From contig OY998176.1 in assembly GCA_963921935.1 (NCBI GenBank), positions 87,026,960 through 87,090,959 on the forward strand: a DNA stretch of 64,000 bases. Direction: 5' to 3'. Source of the DNA: Galeruca laticollis (Eukaryota; Arthropoda; Insecta; Coleoptera; Chrysomelidae). The position numbers and the translations under genes were made by a program. Shown in pieces: positions 10,478 to 20,955 of the stretch. The stretch's first letter is position 1, and each line of letters opens with the position of its first letter. A model generated the notes under the pieces. It had not been told where the DNA came from. It saw only the letters and a program-made list of their open reading frames with translations, and made no database searches.

Positions 10478-10720
10478 TTGTTTGTCGGACAAACGGGATC
10501 TGTTTCTGCTGGTCTACAGGGCACAACTAAAATGGGAAATTGTTCCAAAGGTGTACAATTACCAATGCCTCCACTTCTAATCTGATTAACAAACTCTTAT
10601 AAGATGACCTAAACTGACAAGCTGTTTGAATTTTATTCCATCCACCTTTGGATCTGACAGAAAGTACATGGAGAAGTACAGGCACCAAAAAGGAAGAGTG
10701 GTCGGACAAAAATAGAAGTC
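10478..10720 (-). pseudogene. P-element/THAP9-like transposase, upstream half of split copy
   Basis: Minus-strand frames read 'SVRSKGGWNKIQTACQFRSS', which fits the 'RSKGGWN..P....F' block near the C-terminus of P/THAP9-like transposases. With the piece at 7570-7885 it forms one transposase remnant interrupted by the pogo element. Confidence 0.5.
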
Positions 10721-11240
10721 AACGAAGATGCGAACTATGCTTTTCGAAGAACTGTCCATACGGTTTTAATGAAAAATGAAGTACCAACATTAAAGAAAGT
10801 GTTGGAAGCTGTTAGTGAAAACGAGATCATCCCTAAAATGGGTAAGGATAGGCTGAGGAAAATCTTACATGTTGTTGAGAAAAGAGTATCTACTGAAAAT
10901 TAACGAGTTTGGGAAGCAAGGAAGAAAGATTTATTGTACGGATGAAACGTGGATCAACGAGGGACACACGTTGAAAAAAGTATGGCAACATGGAAATGTA
11001 AAAAATGCAGGGCAAGCAGGCTGACCAACAGGCTTAAAAATTCCATCTGGAAAAGGACGTCGATTGATAATTATACATATAGGAAGTGATAGCGGATTTC
11101 TGTTAAATGGTAAATACATATTTAAGTCCAAGAAAACGGGAGACTACCATGAAGAGATGAATGCAAAGATGTTCGAGAAGTGGTTTAGACGCTTTACTGA
11201 ATCAGCATTTTTGAATTTATGGAATCTTCTTTTTGTATTA
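10680..11240 (+). pseudogene. IS630/Tc1-like (DDE_3) transposase fragment
   Basis: The plus-strand translation contains 'YCTDETWINEGHTLKK' (first catalytic D), then 'SGKGRRLIIIHIGSDSGF' and 'KTGDYHEEMNAKMFEKWF'. These blocks match the copy at 44158-45506 in the same order. Stops and frameshifts are present, and the second D and the E are missing, so this is a 3'-truncated relic. Confidence 0.7.
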
Positions 11241-11328
11241 CAAAACTAAATTTTCTAGTGATTAGTTACTACTAATTAATTTATACTTTGAACTCTAGAA
11301 GAGTACTGATAATTTCGATATATAAAAT

Positions 11329-11675
11329 CATGGACAAAATTAACACAACACATAAAATGTTGCTTATTTTTTATTTAGAATAACTCTTTTAATTTTTATC
11401 CGATTAAAATGATTTTTTTGACACATGGTAGGAAATCCATTGAAATTATCAGGAGCATTTTGAATTTTTGTGAAAATAAATGTGACAATTCAGTATACCG
11501 GGTGGAATGAAACAATATTTATGTCCCGTAAATTCTAAAAACCCTGTGGTGTAAACTAGGGGCTGCAATTTTTTCTTTTCAAATGATTAGAGATTCTAAT
11601 CAATGCTCGATATTTTGTTTCTTGATTCATTGCAATATCATTCTCTGTAGAAAGATACAAATAATTTTAGCGACT
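11329..11675 (+). repeat. left long TIR of the Tc1 element
   Basis: Inverted copy of ~14845-15174. The outer 70 bp are nearly identical and similarity falls inward, with small indels. Confidence 0.85.
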
Positions 11676-11749
11676 CAAATTATTATTCTAAGAAAAAAGT
11701 TAAAAAATATTTATTATAAATATCAACAGCAACAATTATTAAATTAAAC

Positions 11750-12662
11750 ATAAACAAGTAACAAATAAACAATTCCTCCTCGTATTCTTATAAGAGCTTG
11801 CATTCGTCGAGGTAATTTTGCTATTTAATTATTGATAATCCGCTGAGGAATGTTCTCCCATTTTGCGAGAACTATACGTTCCAAATATTGTATGTTTATT
11901 GGAATAAGTTCATGACTTCGGACCGATATTTTTAGAACATCCCAAATATGCTAAATTGGGTTTAAGTCGACACGTCGTGAAGGAAAGTTTAATTTTTGAA
12001 TATTTATTTCATTTAAATAATCTATCACAGATCTTCTACATGAGCATTATCTTACATAAATTTTAAATTATCACCTATATATGGTGAAAATGGTATAACG
12101 TGTTCTTCAATAATATTCCTGCCCAAAACATTTTTGAGCCGTCTCCAAAAGGTTCCGTGGTAGAAATGGTACTCTCACTAAATCTTTCCCCAGGTCTCCT
12201 CCATAATCTGTCACGTCCATCAGGTCATTTCAGACTAATAAGAGTTTCATCAATGATGAACAATACCTACGTTTTTTCAGTCATCAACAGTCAAATGCTC
12301 ATGTACCCTTGCAAACATTAACCTGCATCGTTTGTGTTCTCTTATCAAGAACGACGGGCTGATCTTCTACTGGTCAATCCGAAAGTTTTTATCCTTCTTC
12401 TTACCGTTTTAGATGAAATTCTAACATTTCTGACCATTTTAAGCTGACTGCTCAATTCTCTGCATGTCATTCTTCTGTTTCTTAAAACCTGTTGTCGAAG
12501 AAAACGATCATCAAGGTAGCTGGTAATCTTTTTTCTGCCTTGTCCACGGACTCGATGGTGTAATCCAGTTTCCCAAAATTTTCTGAACATTCTACGAATA
12601 GTTGAAGTACTCATTCCTAACAAATTGCCCACATAACGCATATTTCTTCCCTCTTGAATCAA
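11750..12662 (-). pseudogene. Tc1-like transposase, decayed
   Basis: The 105-residue frame at 12345-12662 is a bipartite Tc1-type DNA-binding region: one HTH with 'GNLLGMSTSTIRRMFRKF' and a second with 'SSKTVRRRIKTFGL', joined by a GRKK-type linker. Downstream, in shifting frames with many stops, are pieces of the DDE_3 nuclease, ending in 'PSRRVDLNPI' plus 'HIWDVLK', which is the region of the last catalytic residue. The protein is dead. Confidence 0.8.
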
Positions 12663-12836
12663 AGTTGTAGCTCATACTTATTGGTCGTTGGTTAAATTGT
12701 GTGCCTTATTCATAATACCTTGACCTATACTGCGCCTTACAAACTGTTCTATTTGCTTATCAATCTAAAAGCTGGAAAAAATAGCCTCAAACCACACTTT
12801 TTATGCTTTAATATTAACACAATAATAGTTATTTAC

Positions 12837-12952
12837 GTAATTAGTGGGATATTGACATTATTAACGCACGCATGTGAAGATTGCACGACGAGGCCGTAGG
12901 CCGAGTCGTGTATTCACATAAGTGCGTTAATAATTCCTATCCCACGTGTTAC
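12837..12952. repeat. long imperfect hairpin at left end of YR element
   Basis: Two ~50-nt arms pair: 'tagtgggata' with 'tatcccac', 'attattaacgcac' with 'gtgcgttaataat', 'atgtgaa' with 'ttcacat', 'acgac' with 'gtcgt'. The tip contains 'gaggccgtaggccgag'. It lies ~230 bp before the recombinase start. Confidence 0.85.
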
Positions 12953-13183
12953 GTACAAAATTTTATCTACAACTGTTTATTAGTAGGTATTATTAAAAGT
13001 ACTTATATCATAAAATTTTATTTAAAAAAATACAACGTATTGTTAATAATATTGACCGCAAACATAAGGTACTGTAGATCATATTTTGTAACCATAGCAA
13101 CAAAGTCAAACAAAGCTGTGGAAATAAAATATATTAGTTATGTCATCAAATTGTCAAAGTTGAATGAACAAAAATCTTTAAAA

Positions 13184-14155
13184 ATGAGTTCAAGCGAAGA
13201 CAATCTCCCTTCGCATATTGAAAATACAGCTTTCAGTATTATTTCAAATTCTGTGCCAGAGAAAAATACCAGCTGACTTATGATCGTTACGAGAAATGGT
13301 GTCGAGAAAAGAAGGTTGGAAACATGAGTAGTGAAAAAGCAATATTCGTATATTTTAACGAGCTAAGCAAGATACAAGATACAGAAGCCTTCATCCCTTT
13401 GGTGTTACTATTCCATGTTACGAACAGAATTTTCAGTTAAGCAGAATGTCGACATCAAGAAATACTTACATTTGATAGCATTCCTAAAACGAAAATCAGA
13501 AGGGTACAAACCTAAAAAGTCAAAAGTATTTACACAGGAGGAAATAACCAGATTTTTAACAAATGCGAACGATGAGAGATATTTGTGCATGAAGGTAGGT
13601 AAGACTCTTGTGTAGATTATAAAAAGGTGAATTCATATAATACTCACTTTAAGGTTATATTGATCTTTGGTTTGGCTGGTGCATGTCGGCGGGAAGAGCT
13701 AACAAATATGTTGTTTGAAAATATGAAAGATCAAGGAATTTGGTATCAAATTACTATACCAAATACCAAAACAAAGGTGCCTCGAGAATTTTTTATAACA
13801 TCTGGAAATATTGACGGCGTGAATCTAGCTGAAGTCATCAGAAATTACGTTGCATTGAGACCTAAAATTTGCGAACATAAGCGATTTTTTGTTGGATACC
13901 GGGCTGGAAAATGCACAACAACCAATTGGTATAAATACTATTAGTAATGTGCCGAAATTAATTGCCAAGTTTCTTGAATTGCCTAACCCAAGATAATATA
14001 CTGGACATTGCTTTCGAAGATCTTCAACCACACTTTTGGCTGATTCTGGGGCAGATCTTTTGAATATAAAAAGACATGGTGGCTGGAAGAGTAATTCTGT
14101 CGCTGAAGGCTATACTGAAATGTCTACTGAAAATAAAAAAAACGAACAGCAATGA
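13184..14155 (+). pseudogene. tyrosine recombinase (phage-integrase fold), broken
   Basis: Reading across frames gives an N-terminal SAM-like part (13184-13615) and a catalytic part (13627-14155). Catalytic-box features are visible: 'ACRREEL' (first Arg), 'GHCFRRSSTTLLA' (H-x-x-R), 'RHGGWKSNSVAEGY' with the candidate nucleophile Tyr. A stop near 13275, a stop after 13610 and a frameshift near 13940 break it. It would cut and join DNA through a Tyr-DNA bond. A relative is at 28250-28815. The start ATG at 13184 has an A-rich context and is my choice. Confidence 0.75.
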
Positions 14156-14844
14156 AAATTTTGGGACTATTGGTTATTAAGCCAAAATTATATTCAGATA
14201 TTTAGATTGTTTATTCTAAATGGACTCGCCTTTCTTAAAGCCGAGTCAGGAGTTTTATAAATAACGTATCGTGATTAGTTTTCTTTTAATTTGACTGTCA
14301 CAAATATTCTATATTATTAGTCGTTGCGAAGTAGTCCAAGAAAGACTTAAAAATTACGGCTCGAAGTTAATAAAACTATTTAGACTTTTTTTATCTGTGT
14401 TTCACTGAGATCCATTATACCTTTCAAAAGGGACAAATTGAAAACATTCCTTCGATATCAGGAAATATTCAAAATCAAAATATAAGCAATTATTCTAGTG
14501 AAGCGTTGGGTATGTCAGCGTCTGGAATTAATTTATACAATTGTAAGGAGTGCACTGTAAATATATACAATAAATAAGTATAAAATAAATATTTAATTCT
14601 GGTATTAATATTTTCTCGATTCTTATTATCGCACTAGTGGGGTAATGTATTCAAAAACGCACTAGTGCCGTAATATAATCATTATGACACTGAAAATAGT
14701 GTCAAATCGTACCTGTTACATGACAGTTGTAGATAAAAAATATTAATTTCTGTTCTTTGCCAGCTACCTACGATTTTTTTTGTAGATAATTTACTGTAAA
14801 TTAAATTTGAATTACAAAAATTGTAGAGTTTTCTTTGAAAATTT

Positions 14845-15174
14845 GTATCTTTTGTAAAAAGGAAGATATGGGAATGAATCAAACAACAAAATATCGAGAA
14901 TTAACTATTCTTACTAATCATTTGCAAAGAAAAAATGTGTGGCCTTCAGTTTACCACACAGAGTGTTTAGAAATTACGGTACATACATATTGTTTAATTC
15001 CCCCCAGTATACTAAATTGTCAAATTTATTTTTACAAAAATTCGAAATGCTTGTCATTATTTCGATGAATTTCCTAAAATGTGTCAAAAAAATCATAATC
15101 GGTTGATAATTAGAAGAGTTATTCTAAATAAAAAATAAGCAACATTTTAGGTGTTGCGTTAATTTTGTCCATGA
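14845..15174 (-). repeat. right long TIR of the Tc1 element
   Basis: Inverted copy of 11329-~11675; see the element entry. Confidence 0.85.
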
Positions 15175-15699
15175 GTTTATTTGTATCTGTGATCTGTACC
15201 CAACTACATTAAATGTAATAAATAAACTTTGAAATGATATTATTTACTTGAATACGATCCTGGGTTATTAATATCCTTAAAATGGAAACTGATACTTTAT
15301 ACAACCATAAAATCAATTTAAATTTTCCAAAGTACGTTTGCATGTGAAGTATAAACACATTAAAAATATGTAAAACATATTAAACGCAAACAATATAAAA
15401 TAGGGGAATTATGAGTAAATATCATTAGTATTGACTTTCAACTCTTTATTTTTACTACTAGATTTCATACTGAACTTATTGTTACATATTTGTAGATTGT
15501 TCAGAAATGTGTTTGATTTATGAGTAATTTTCAAATCTACAGAGATACAGCGCAATTTAGATTAACGCAAACATACGCTTCGCATTTTTTTAGTCATATA
15601 TTTATTAATTTGTATTTACGGATGGGATACTTTTGGCGATACTTTTCTGATGATATTTTTTATTCTTATTAATATACAGATATACAATTATTTTCCTTC
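15175..15699. other. AT-rich spacer
   Basis: No recognisable gene or strong repeat was seen. Confidence 0.4.
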
Positions 15700-15726
15700 A
15701 TCCGCTAGCCGATACTACGGTTTTCC

Positions 15727-15757
15727 CGACTGCGTTTCGCTCCGGGAATAATTACCG
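15727..15757. repeat. short GC-rich hairpin
   Basis: 'ttcccgactgcgtt' folds onto 'cgctccgggaa', leaving a tight loop. It stands out from the AT-rich surroundings at the start of the jockey-like relic. Confidence 0.45.
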
Positions 15758-16425
15758 GCCAGTCTCTTTAACCTGTACCCCATGTAAATGAATGGAGAGA
15801 ATAATCAATAACCGACTAACCTGGTACCTCCAAACACATCGTATAATTATCGAAGACAACCTGGTTTTATAAGTAGGTAACCTACGGAGAACCTTGTCTT
15901 CTTACACACCGACATAACTGAAGCCCTATCCCGAAAACAGGAAGTAATAGCAGCCTTTTTCGACAACGAAGGCGCATTTGCCCATATAACAAATCCTCCA
16001 TACTTCACAAACTTCCGACATATAATATCTTCTCTCTCATTCAAAAATTGCATACTTCCCGGACCTTTAAAATAATTACAAATAAATGCACCTCCGAATA
16101 TATCGCCTAAAAAAGCGTAGTACCTCTATTCTCAATACCATTTTATTTATCTTAGCTGTGAACGATATTTCTCAAAACTTTCAATTATCAGTAAGACACG
16201 GTATGTATGCTGATGATCTAATCATCTATAGCCACGACAAAATCATATAATCAACCTGCGCTATCTTACAAATAGCATTAAACCGTGTCAGTAGCTGAAC
16301 TAACCTTTTCTGCCACTAAACAACTCCCTAATCTAAATCTAGTGGAAACACCCTATCTCTAGTAACTCACCATAAAATTCAGGGCCTAACGTTTGACAAC
16401 AAACACAACTTCAAACAACATATTC

Positions 16426-16427
16426 AG

Positions 16428-16465
<38 letters not shown>

Positions 16466-16466
16466 T
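16426..16466. repeat. (AG)n microsatellite
   Basis: About 20 AG dinucleotides, with one AA interruption, at the left edge of the inserted segment. Confidence 0.9.
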
Positions 16467-17125
16467 GTTCGAAGTTTTTGTTTTTGGGTTAGTTTTGTTT
16501 TATAAGGGTGGTATTATTAGATACATTGGGTCCAAGGCTGCGGTTGGGAGTGTTTGTTGGGTATCGTTTGCGCGTCGAGTATTGAGTTTGACTGGGATTT
16601 TGAGTGGTGACTTAAAATTCAGTCAAATGTAAAAGGTGTCTAGAACGGGCAGAGAAAGAAAAGTATCTGGGATAGATTTTTGTTAAGAATTTGTATTGAA
16701 TTGAGAGCGGTCGACTGATTTTTCGATGGAAAATAACCGAAGAAAAACGCATACTCGGATAGCAACGAGAATTTATGTTGGGAGAGAAACGTGGTTTTAA
16801 AAGTGACTGGAATTAGGCAATAAAAGGTGTCTAGTATTGAGTGGATTTGAGAAACGATAAACCACGTTGTGTTGCGGATAGATAGATAGATGAGGTGGGT
16901 GTTGGAAATTTTGAAAGTAGATGTTTGATTAGGTGGTTCGGGGTGTCTCCGATGTCTCGAGAGTTAATAAGAAGAATTTTGTGTGTAGATTTCAGAATTT
17001 TGAATTTTTATTTAAAAAGTGTATAGAAAGTAGTCTGGTGATGTCGGCTGACTTTTTGAGCTCGAGGAGAGGAGTTTGCGTGAGTTGAAAGTATTGTACT
17101 CGGTGAGGTGTTAATAATCGTCAAG
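16426..17125. mobile_element. unclassified insertion inside the jockey-like relic
   Basis: RT similarity stops at 'caacatattcag' (~16414-16425) and resumes at 'caacacattcaag' (~17128). The two 11-12 bp words look like a target duplication with one difference. The inserted ~700 bp begin with an (AG)n run and have no recognisable coding region; they may be a short retroelement with a microsatellite tail. Confidence 0.45.
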
Positions 17126-17245
17126 ACAACACATTCAAGAAATGAAAGCAAACTGCATCAAAAGGTTTAACACGTTGACTGTCGATACTATATTTAATAC
17201 GTTCTCGAATAACCGGCTTTTTTGTGCAAACTTGTAAAAAAAGTA

Positions 17246-17869
17246 TTCCACGGTGATGTGTTTATTATTATAATTTTTTTCAGTTTATCCTTACACCTGA
17301 AACTATTAGGACTCAAGGATTGAGTCACCGGTCTCTGACGACTATTTTCTCAATAAGAGGCTGATGACTCAAGACTTGAGTGCGACTCAAGAATTACCTA
17401 TGTGATGAAAAATAAACACCAGATCTATACTCAAACCTTTATTTATAATTATAATGCAATGTTTACAATTGAACAAAGAAAACTCAAATACAATTTCTAG
17501 AAAGAATAACGAATAATGAACAATTATTCTACTTCGGAAAAAGGCATAAAATCAAAAATACATGAAAACAAAAATAAATGTATGAAAAATGACATAAATA
17601 AACCAATGTATTTCCCATTTTTGTTATGATACATCCAAAAACAATTTCTGAGGCAAAGTCCTGGTAAATGTCTTGCATTCTTTGGTTGAAAAAATCTTGA
17701 AGCCACTTTTGACAAAAGTGGCTACTGCAATAGGTTCCCAATCCGTTATTCTTGATTTTTCTCTGGTTTATTTGCCAAGGAACAATTATTCGGCATAGCT
17801 GTTGGTTTCAGTTACAATATTTTCGAGAAGCTTATCATGCAAGAAACAATCGAAAAAAGTCTAAAAAAT
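17246..17869. other. spacer without recognised genes
   Basis: Short overlapping minus frames at 17524-17741 have no family signature. 'actcaagaattgag'-like words repeat near 17300-17400 but form no clear array. Confidence 0.35.
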
Positions 17870-18052
17870 TGTCAGATTTTAAATTTATATTGAGAACGGA
17901 ATTGCCCAGAAACGGAAAGTCATTGAAATTAGTGTCAGCGTTTTTACTCGAAACGATGGAGAAAGTAGTGGATAAATACATTCACAAATGTCAGCATGCT
18001 TACAGAGCGGGTCGAACAGTAGATACTGCTCTGTATCAGCTGACCGAACTAA
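17870..18052 (+). pseudogene. second non-LTR RT relic, 5' half
   Basis: The frame reads 'FLLETMEKVVDKYI' then 'CQHAYRAGRTVDTALYQLTE', i.e. RT block 2 and the start of block 3 of an R1/jockey-type RT. It stops exactly at the Harbinger insertion and continues in frame at 20956. Confidence 0.75.
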
Positions 18053-18088
18053 AGGCGGGCGGCCACTGCGAGCGAAACGAAACTAAGC
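18053..18088 (+). repeat. Harbinger left TIR
   Basis: Matches the inverted right end with one mismatch at position 27. Its first 26 bp are identical to the right end. Confidence 0.95.
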
Positions 18089-18314
18089 CGAGCGAAGATA
18101 AGTTTCCTATATATCAGTTCTCATTCTCTTAAATGCATCCGCGGCCACTTAAGCGAAACTAAGCGAAAATATAGAAACGAAGTTTTCAATCATAGTTTAG
18201 TTTCGCGCGTTTTAGCTCGTGTCAGATCCCGGCGAGGTTTTCGCAGGGGTAGTTCGTATGCCAGTATGTATTTAAAAGTCATTCTACAAACACGCATGTC
18301 GCGCAGATGTAAAG

Positions 18315-20398
18315 ATGTCTTGTAAAATAGCGCAAAGTGAATTGTTGATTGAATGTGTTCGGAAACACGTTACACTGTATGACACCAATTTAAAGGAATA
18401 CAGTGATGCCCAGTTGAAAACTAAAATATGGGAAAAAATTGCAAAAGAATGCGGCTTTTTAACAGGTACGTTTTTATTTTACTATTGTAATAAAAAATGC
18501 AAAATAATGTTATTGCTTCTGCCATGGTAAGCAACCATATGGTGAGTTAAAATATTCCATGAAGTCATTTCTAACTTCGAAAGCCCCTTGACCAGCTCTT
18601 CGGGAATGGCAAAGTCTGTTTGGGATATTCATTAACTGATTATATTTAGAGTGGTTGGTCACTTCATTGTTTTCGGATATATTTTCAGACAAATAATTAT
18701 GTAACACGCATGTTGCTTTAACAACCGAATCAACTACTTCAACAGGGATTTCAAATGGACTCCGATATACTCTCCATCGTGCAGCCAAAATTCCAAAAGC
18801 GTTTTCTACAATCCTACGTGCCCGAGATAAACGGTAATTAAAATGTTCAAGTCGAGGGTTGCCAGAAGCTTGTCGGTTTGGATAAGGTCTCATTAGATGT
18901 CTCAGTAATGGAAAAGCCTCATCTCCGATAGCCACAAAAGGCATTAGTTTACCGCCATTGTACAACGGCTCATCTGGAGGCAAATTTATTTCCGATTTTA
19001 AAAGTTGACCAAGTGGGCTGCTTGAAAAAATTCCACCATCACTAAATCGACCTTTGGCGCCAACATCTATTCCTATGAATTTATAATTGGCATCCACTAG
19101 AGCCATGAGTACTATAGAAAATGTCTTCTTATAATTAAAAAATGAGGTACCTGAATTTGAAGGAGCTTTTATTGTTACGTGTTTTCCATCGATGGCACCT
19201 ATGCAGTGATCAAATTGCCACTTCTTTTTAAATTCAGCAGCAATGGTTTTTAAAGATTCGATACTTGGTTCTGGCATAAATTGTGCTTGCAATCTGAGCC
19301 ACAACGCTTGACATACATCGTTGACGCATCGGGAAACAGTTCGTGGGCTTACTCGGTAGCTATATGCTATACTCTTGTATGAATTTCCTGTTGCTAGATA
19401 CCTAAAACAAAAAATTCCTACTCAGTATGATGCATCAAATAAAATTAATTCTGCTACTACATCTACTTAAACATTTTTACTTTTCAGGCAACCAAGCAAA
19501 AGCCACTTGGAAAAACCTTAGAGACAGCTATAGATGTTCTCTCAAAACTGCCAAGGCTGGCAAAAGTGGTGATGCTGCGAAGAAAATCAAAGTCTGGAAG
19601 TTTACGGAACAGATGAGTTTTTTAATCCCTTATATGAAGGATCGACCCAGAAGTTCTAACATGGCATGTGATGATGAGGCAGCATCTCAACTTAATGAGA
19701 CACAAAAGGCGGTTTCTGATGACGTAAATGAAAATGTTCATGAGATTGAAGTGGACTGTAATGAGGAACAAGTTTCCCAAGATAGTGAAACCCCATCCAC
19801 ATCAAATGAGAATAATCTTAAGAGAAAATTAAGCCAACTGCAAAGTGACCAAAGTGCAACTCCAAATGCGAAAAAAATTGCCAAAGCAAAAAACAGTCCA
19901 TTGCAATTTCTTAGAGAGCAAGCTAAGAAACGTGAAGAGAGATCTGAAGCTAGGCAACGTTATAGGGATGTTCTGCTTCACTCATCCCACGACAGTCTTA
20001 GATTATTTTTTGACTCTATGTATGAAGCCACTAAGTGTTTGCCATTACCACAACAACGCCAAGTACGAAAAGCTCTTTTCAATGCAGTTTCTGCTGCTGA
20101 GGAATGTGCTGACAATGAATCTAATGGTACCTCTACACCAACAACATTTTCAATGTCAGATTCAGGTGAAGCTCACGTTTTTGCAGAAGTTGCATCCAAT
20201 TTACAAGGTACATATGTACATCAACCAAATAATATGCTAACTGCAGATATCGAGCACAATTTACAAGCAACATATGCACATCAATCAAATGATATGGTAA
20301 CCACAGATAACGAACATCAACCTAATGATATGGCATCTACAGAAAACGATTATGGAATGCTAAACGTTGTGCAAAACTTTGCGTTATATGATAAATAG
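18315..20398 (+). CDS. Harbinger MADF/Myb-like DNA-binding protein (two exons)
   Basis: Exon 1 is 18315-18465 and exon 2 is 19488-20398; the donor is ACAG|GTACGT, the acceptor is 'tacttttcag|gc', and the joined frame is 353 codons plus stop. The N-terminus is a MADF (Myb/SANT-like) domain: 'LIECVRKHVTLYDTNLKEY', 'WEKIAKECGFL' and, across the splice, 'ATWKNLRDSYRCSLK'. An acidic low-complexity middle and a BESS-like 'DSLRLFFDSMYEATKCLP' follow. Near the C-terminus 'H(Q)PNDM' units repeat. In Harbinger elements the partner protein helps the transposase enter the nucleus and bind the ends. The intron (18466-19487) contains nearly all of the transposase's main exon on the other strand. Confidence 0.9.
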
Positions 20399-20806
20399 TG
20401 AATCTGATATACGCAGAAATTATTTACAAATAAATTTATAAAAAAGTATATTATTTGATTATTTCTGTATATATACTTACCTGAGACAGATGGCAAGTCT
20501 CTCTTGGGTACCTATTGCTTGCCGAAAATTTGTGTTTTGCTTCTGAATGTCAACTGATATCATTTCGTGCACTTCATAAAATTGTGCTCGAGTTAGCCTG
20601 AAATAATTTTTGAATTTGTTATCGTCCAGCTTGTTAATGAGGTTATGAAATTCTCCAAATTGTTCTCGTGCCTTCATGTAACTGCTTATCCAACATTTAT
20701 TTTTCTTCTGCATTAACACTTCCGCGGCAATATCTTCAGAAAAATCTGAATCATCTGATTCCGAACTTACATCTAACAATAAAATTTTTTCTGCTACAGA
20801 ACTCAT
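18510..20806 (-). CDS. Harbinger DDE transposase (two exons)
   Basis: Exon 1 is 20806-20481 and exon 2 is 19401-18510; the donor is CTCAG|GTAAGT and the acceptor is TTTTAG|G. The joined frame is 405 codons plus stop with no break, crossing the junction as 'ICLRYLATGNSYKSIAYSYR', the usual HTH region before the nuclease. DDE_Tnp_4 acids are all present: D in 'GAIDGKHVTIKAP', D in 'GRFSDGGIFSS' and E in 'RRIVENAFGILAARW'. The ATG at 20806 was preferred to the upstream in-frame ATG at 20845. The intron (20480-19402) overlaps most of the MADF exon 2 in antisense. Length and motifs fit an active enzyme. Confidence 0.93.
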
Positions 20807-20916
20807 TTTCAATACGTCCTTCCGTACGAAAACGCAGCTTACCACTAAACGAAGATCGTTCTCAGTGGCCGCCCAAACTTATTTTCGTTTCGTTACCGTT
20901 TTCTTCTCTTATACAA

Positions 20917-20952
20917 GCTTAGTTTAGTTTCGCTCGCAGTGGCCGCCCGCCT
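20917..20952 (-). repeat. Harbinger right TIR
   Basis: Inverted copy of 18053-18088. Further sub-terminal words such as 'cagtggccgccc' (~20860-20875) echo the TIR. Confidence 0.95.
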
Positions 20953-20955
20953 TAA

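Larger units (their letters stand above)
12837..14690 (+). mobile_element. tyrosine-recombinase (Crypton-like) element
   Basis: A decayed tyrosine recombinase gene lies between a long hairpin on the left (12837-12952) and a repeat-rich right end (~14630-14690). A ~29 bp segment at the left ('ttagtgggatattgacatta' and onward to 'aacgcac', 12841-12869) recurs, diverged, in direct orientation at the right ('tagtggggtaatg' to 'aacgcac', 14635-14662). It is nested inside the long-TIR Tc1 element. Assignment to Cryptons rather than another YR class is inference. Confidence 0.6.
11329..15174 (-). mobile_element. Tc1/mariner element with long terminal inverted repeats
   Basis: Left (11329-~11675) and right (~14845-15174) ends are inverted copies of about 330-350 bp, roughly 80% alike by eye. 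Both begin TCATGGACAAAATTAAC and share 'atgttgcttattttttattt' and further blocks such as 'ctcgatattttgtt'. Between them lies a decayed Tc1-type transposase (minus). A separate tyrosine-recombinase element (12837-14690) sits between the transposase start and the right TIR. A TA duplication is not certain. Confidence 0.82.
15700..17245 (+). pseudogene. non-LTR (jockey-like) reverse transcriptase, decayed
   Basis: Plus-strand frames give consecutive RT motifs: 'VSLT'-like 'SLTCTPCK' with 'MERIINNRLTWYLQ' (RT block 2), 'LHTDITEALSRKQEVIAAFF' with 'DNEGAFAHI' (block 3) and 'GMYADDLIIYSHDK' (catalytic ADD, block 5). Later come 'LTFDNKHNFKQHIQ' and, after an insertion at ~16426-17125, 'EMKANCIKRFN'. 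Many stops and frameshifts are present. No endonuclease part was found. Confidence 0.75.
18053..20952. mobile_element. complete PIF/Harbinger transposon
   Basis: The 2,900 bp element has 36 bp TIRs with one mismatch (18053-18088 and 20917-20952, beginning AGGCGGGCGGCCACTGCGAG) and a TAA target duplication (18050-18052 and 20953-20955), the 3-bp duplication typical of PIF/Harbinger. Removing the element and one TAA restores the reading frame of the RT relic it interrupts. It carries the two expected genes, a DDE transposase (minus) and a MADF/Myb-like protein (plus). Both models are open from start to stop, so the element may still be autonomous. Confidence 0.95.

Noticed and set aside
14682..15068. 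Short frames on both strands near 14.7-15.1 kb
   Set aside because: They lie in the right long TIR of the Tc1 element, and the mirrored left TIR does not keep the frames open.
19845..20240. 131-residue second plus frame inside the Harbinger MADF exon
   Set aside because: Shadow frame of the MADF-protein exon.
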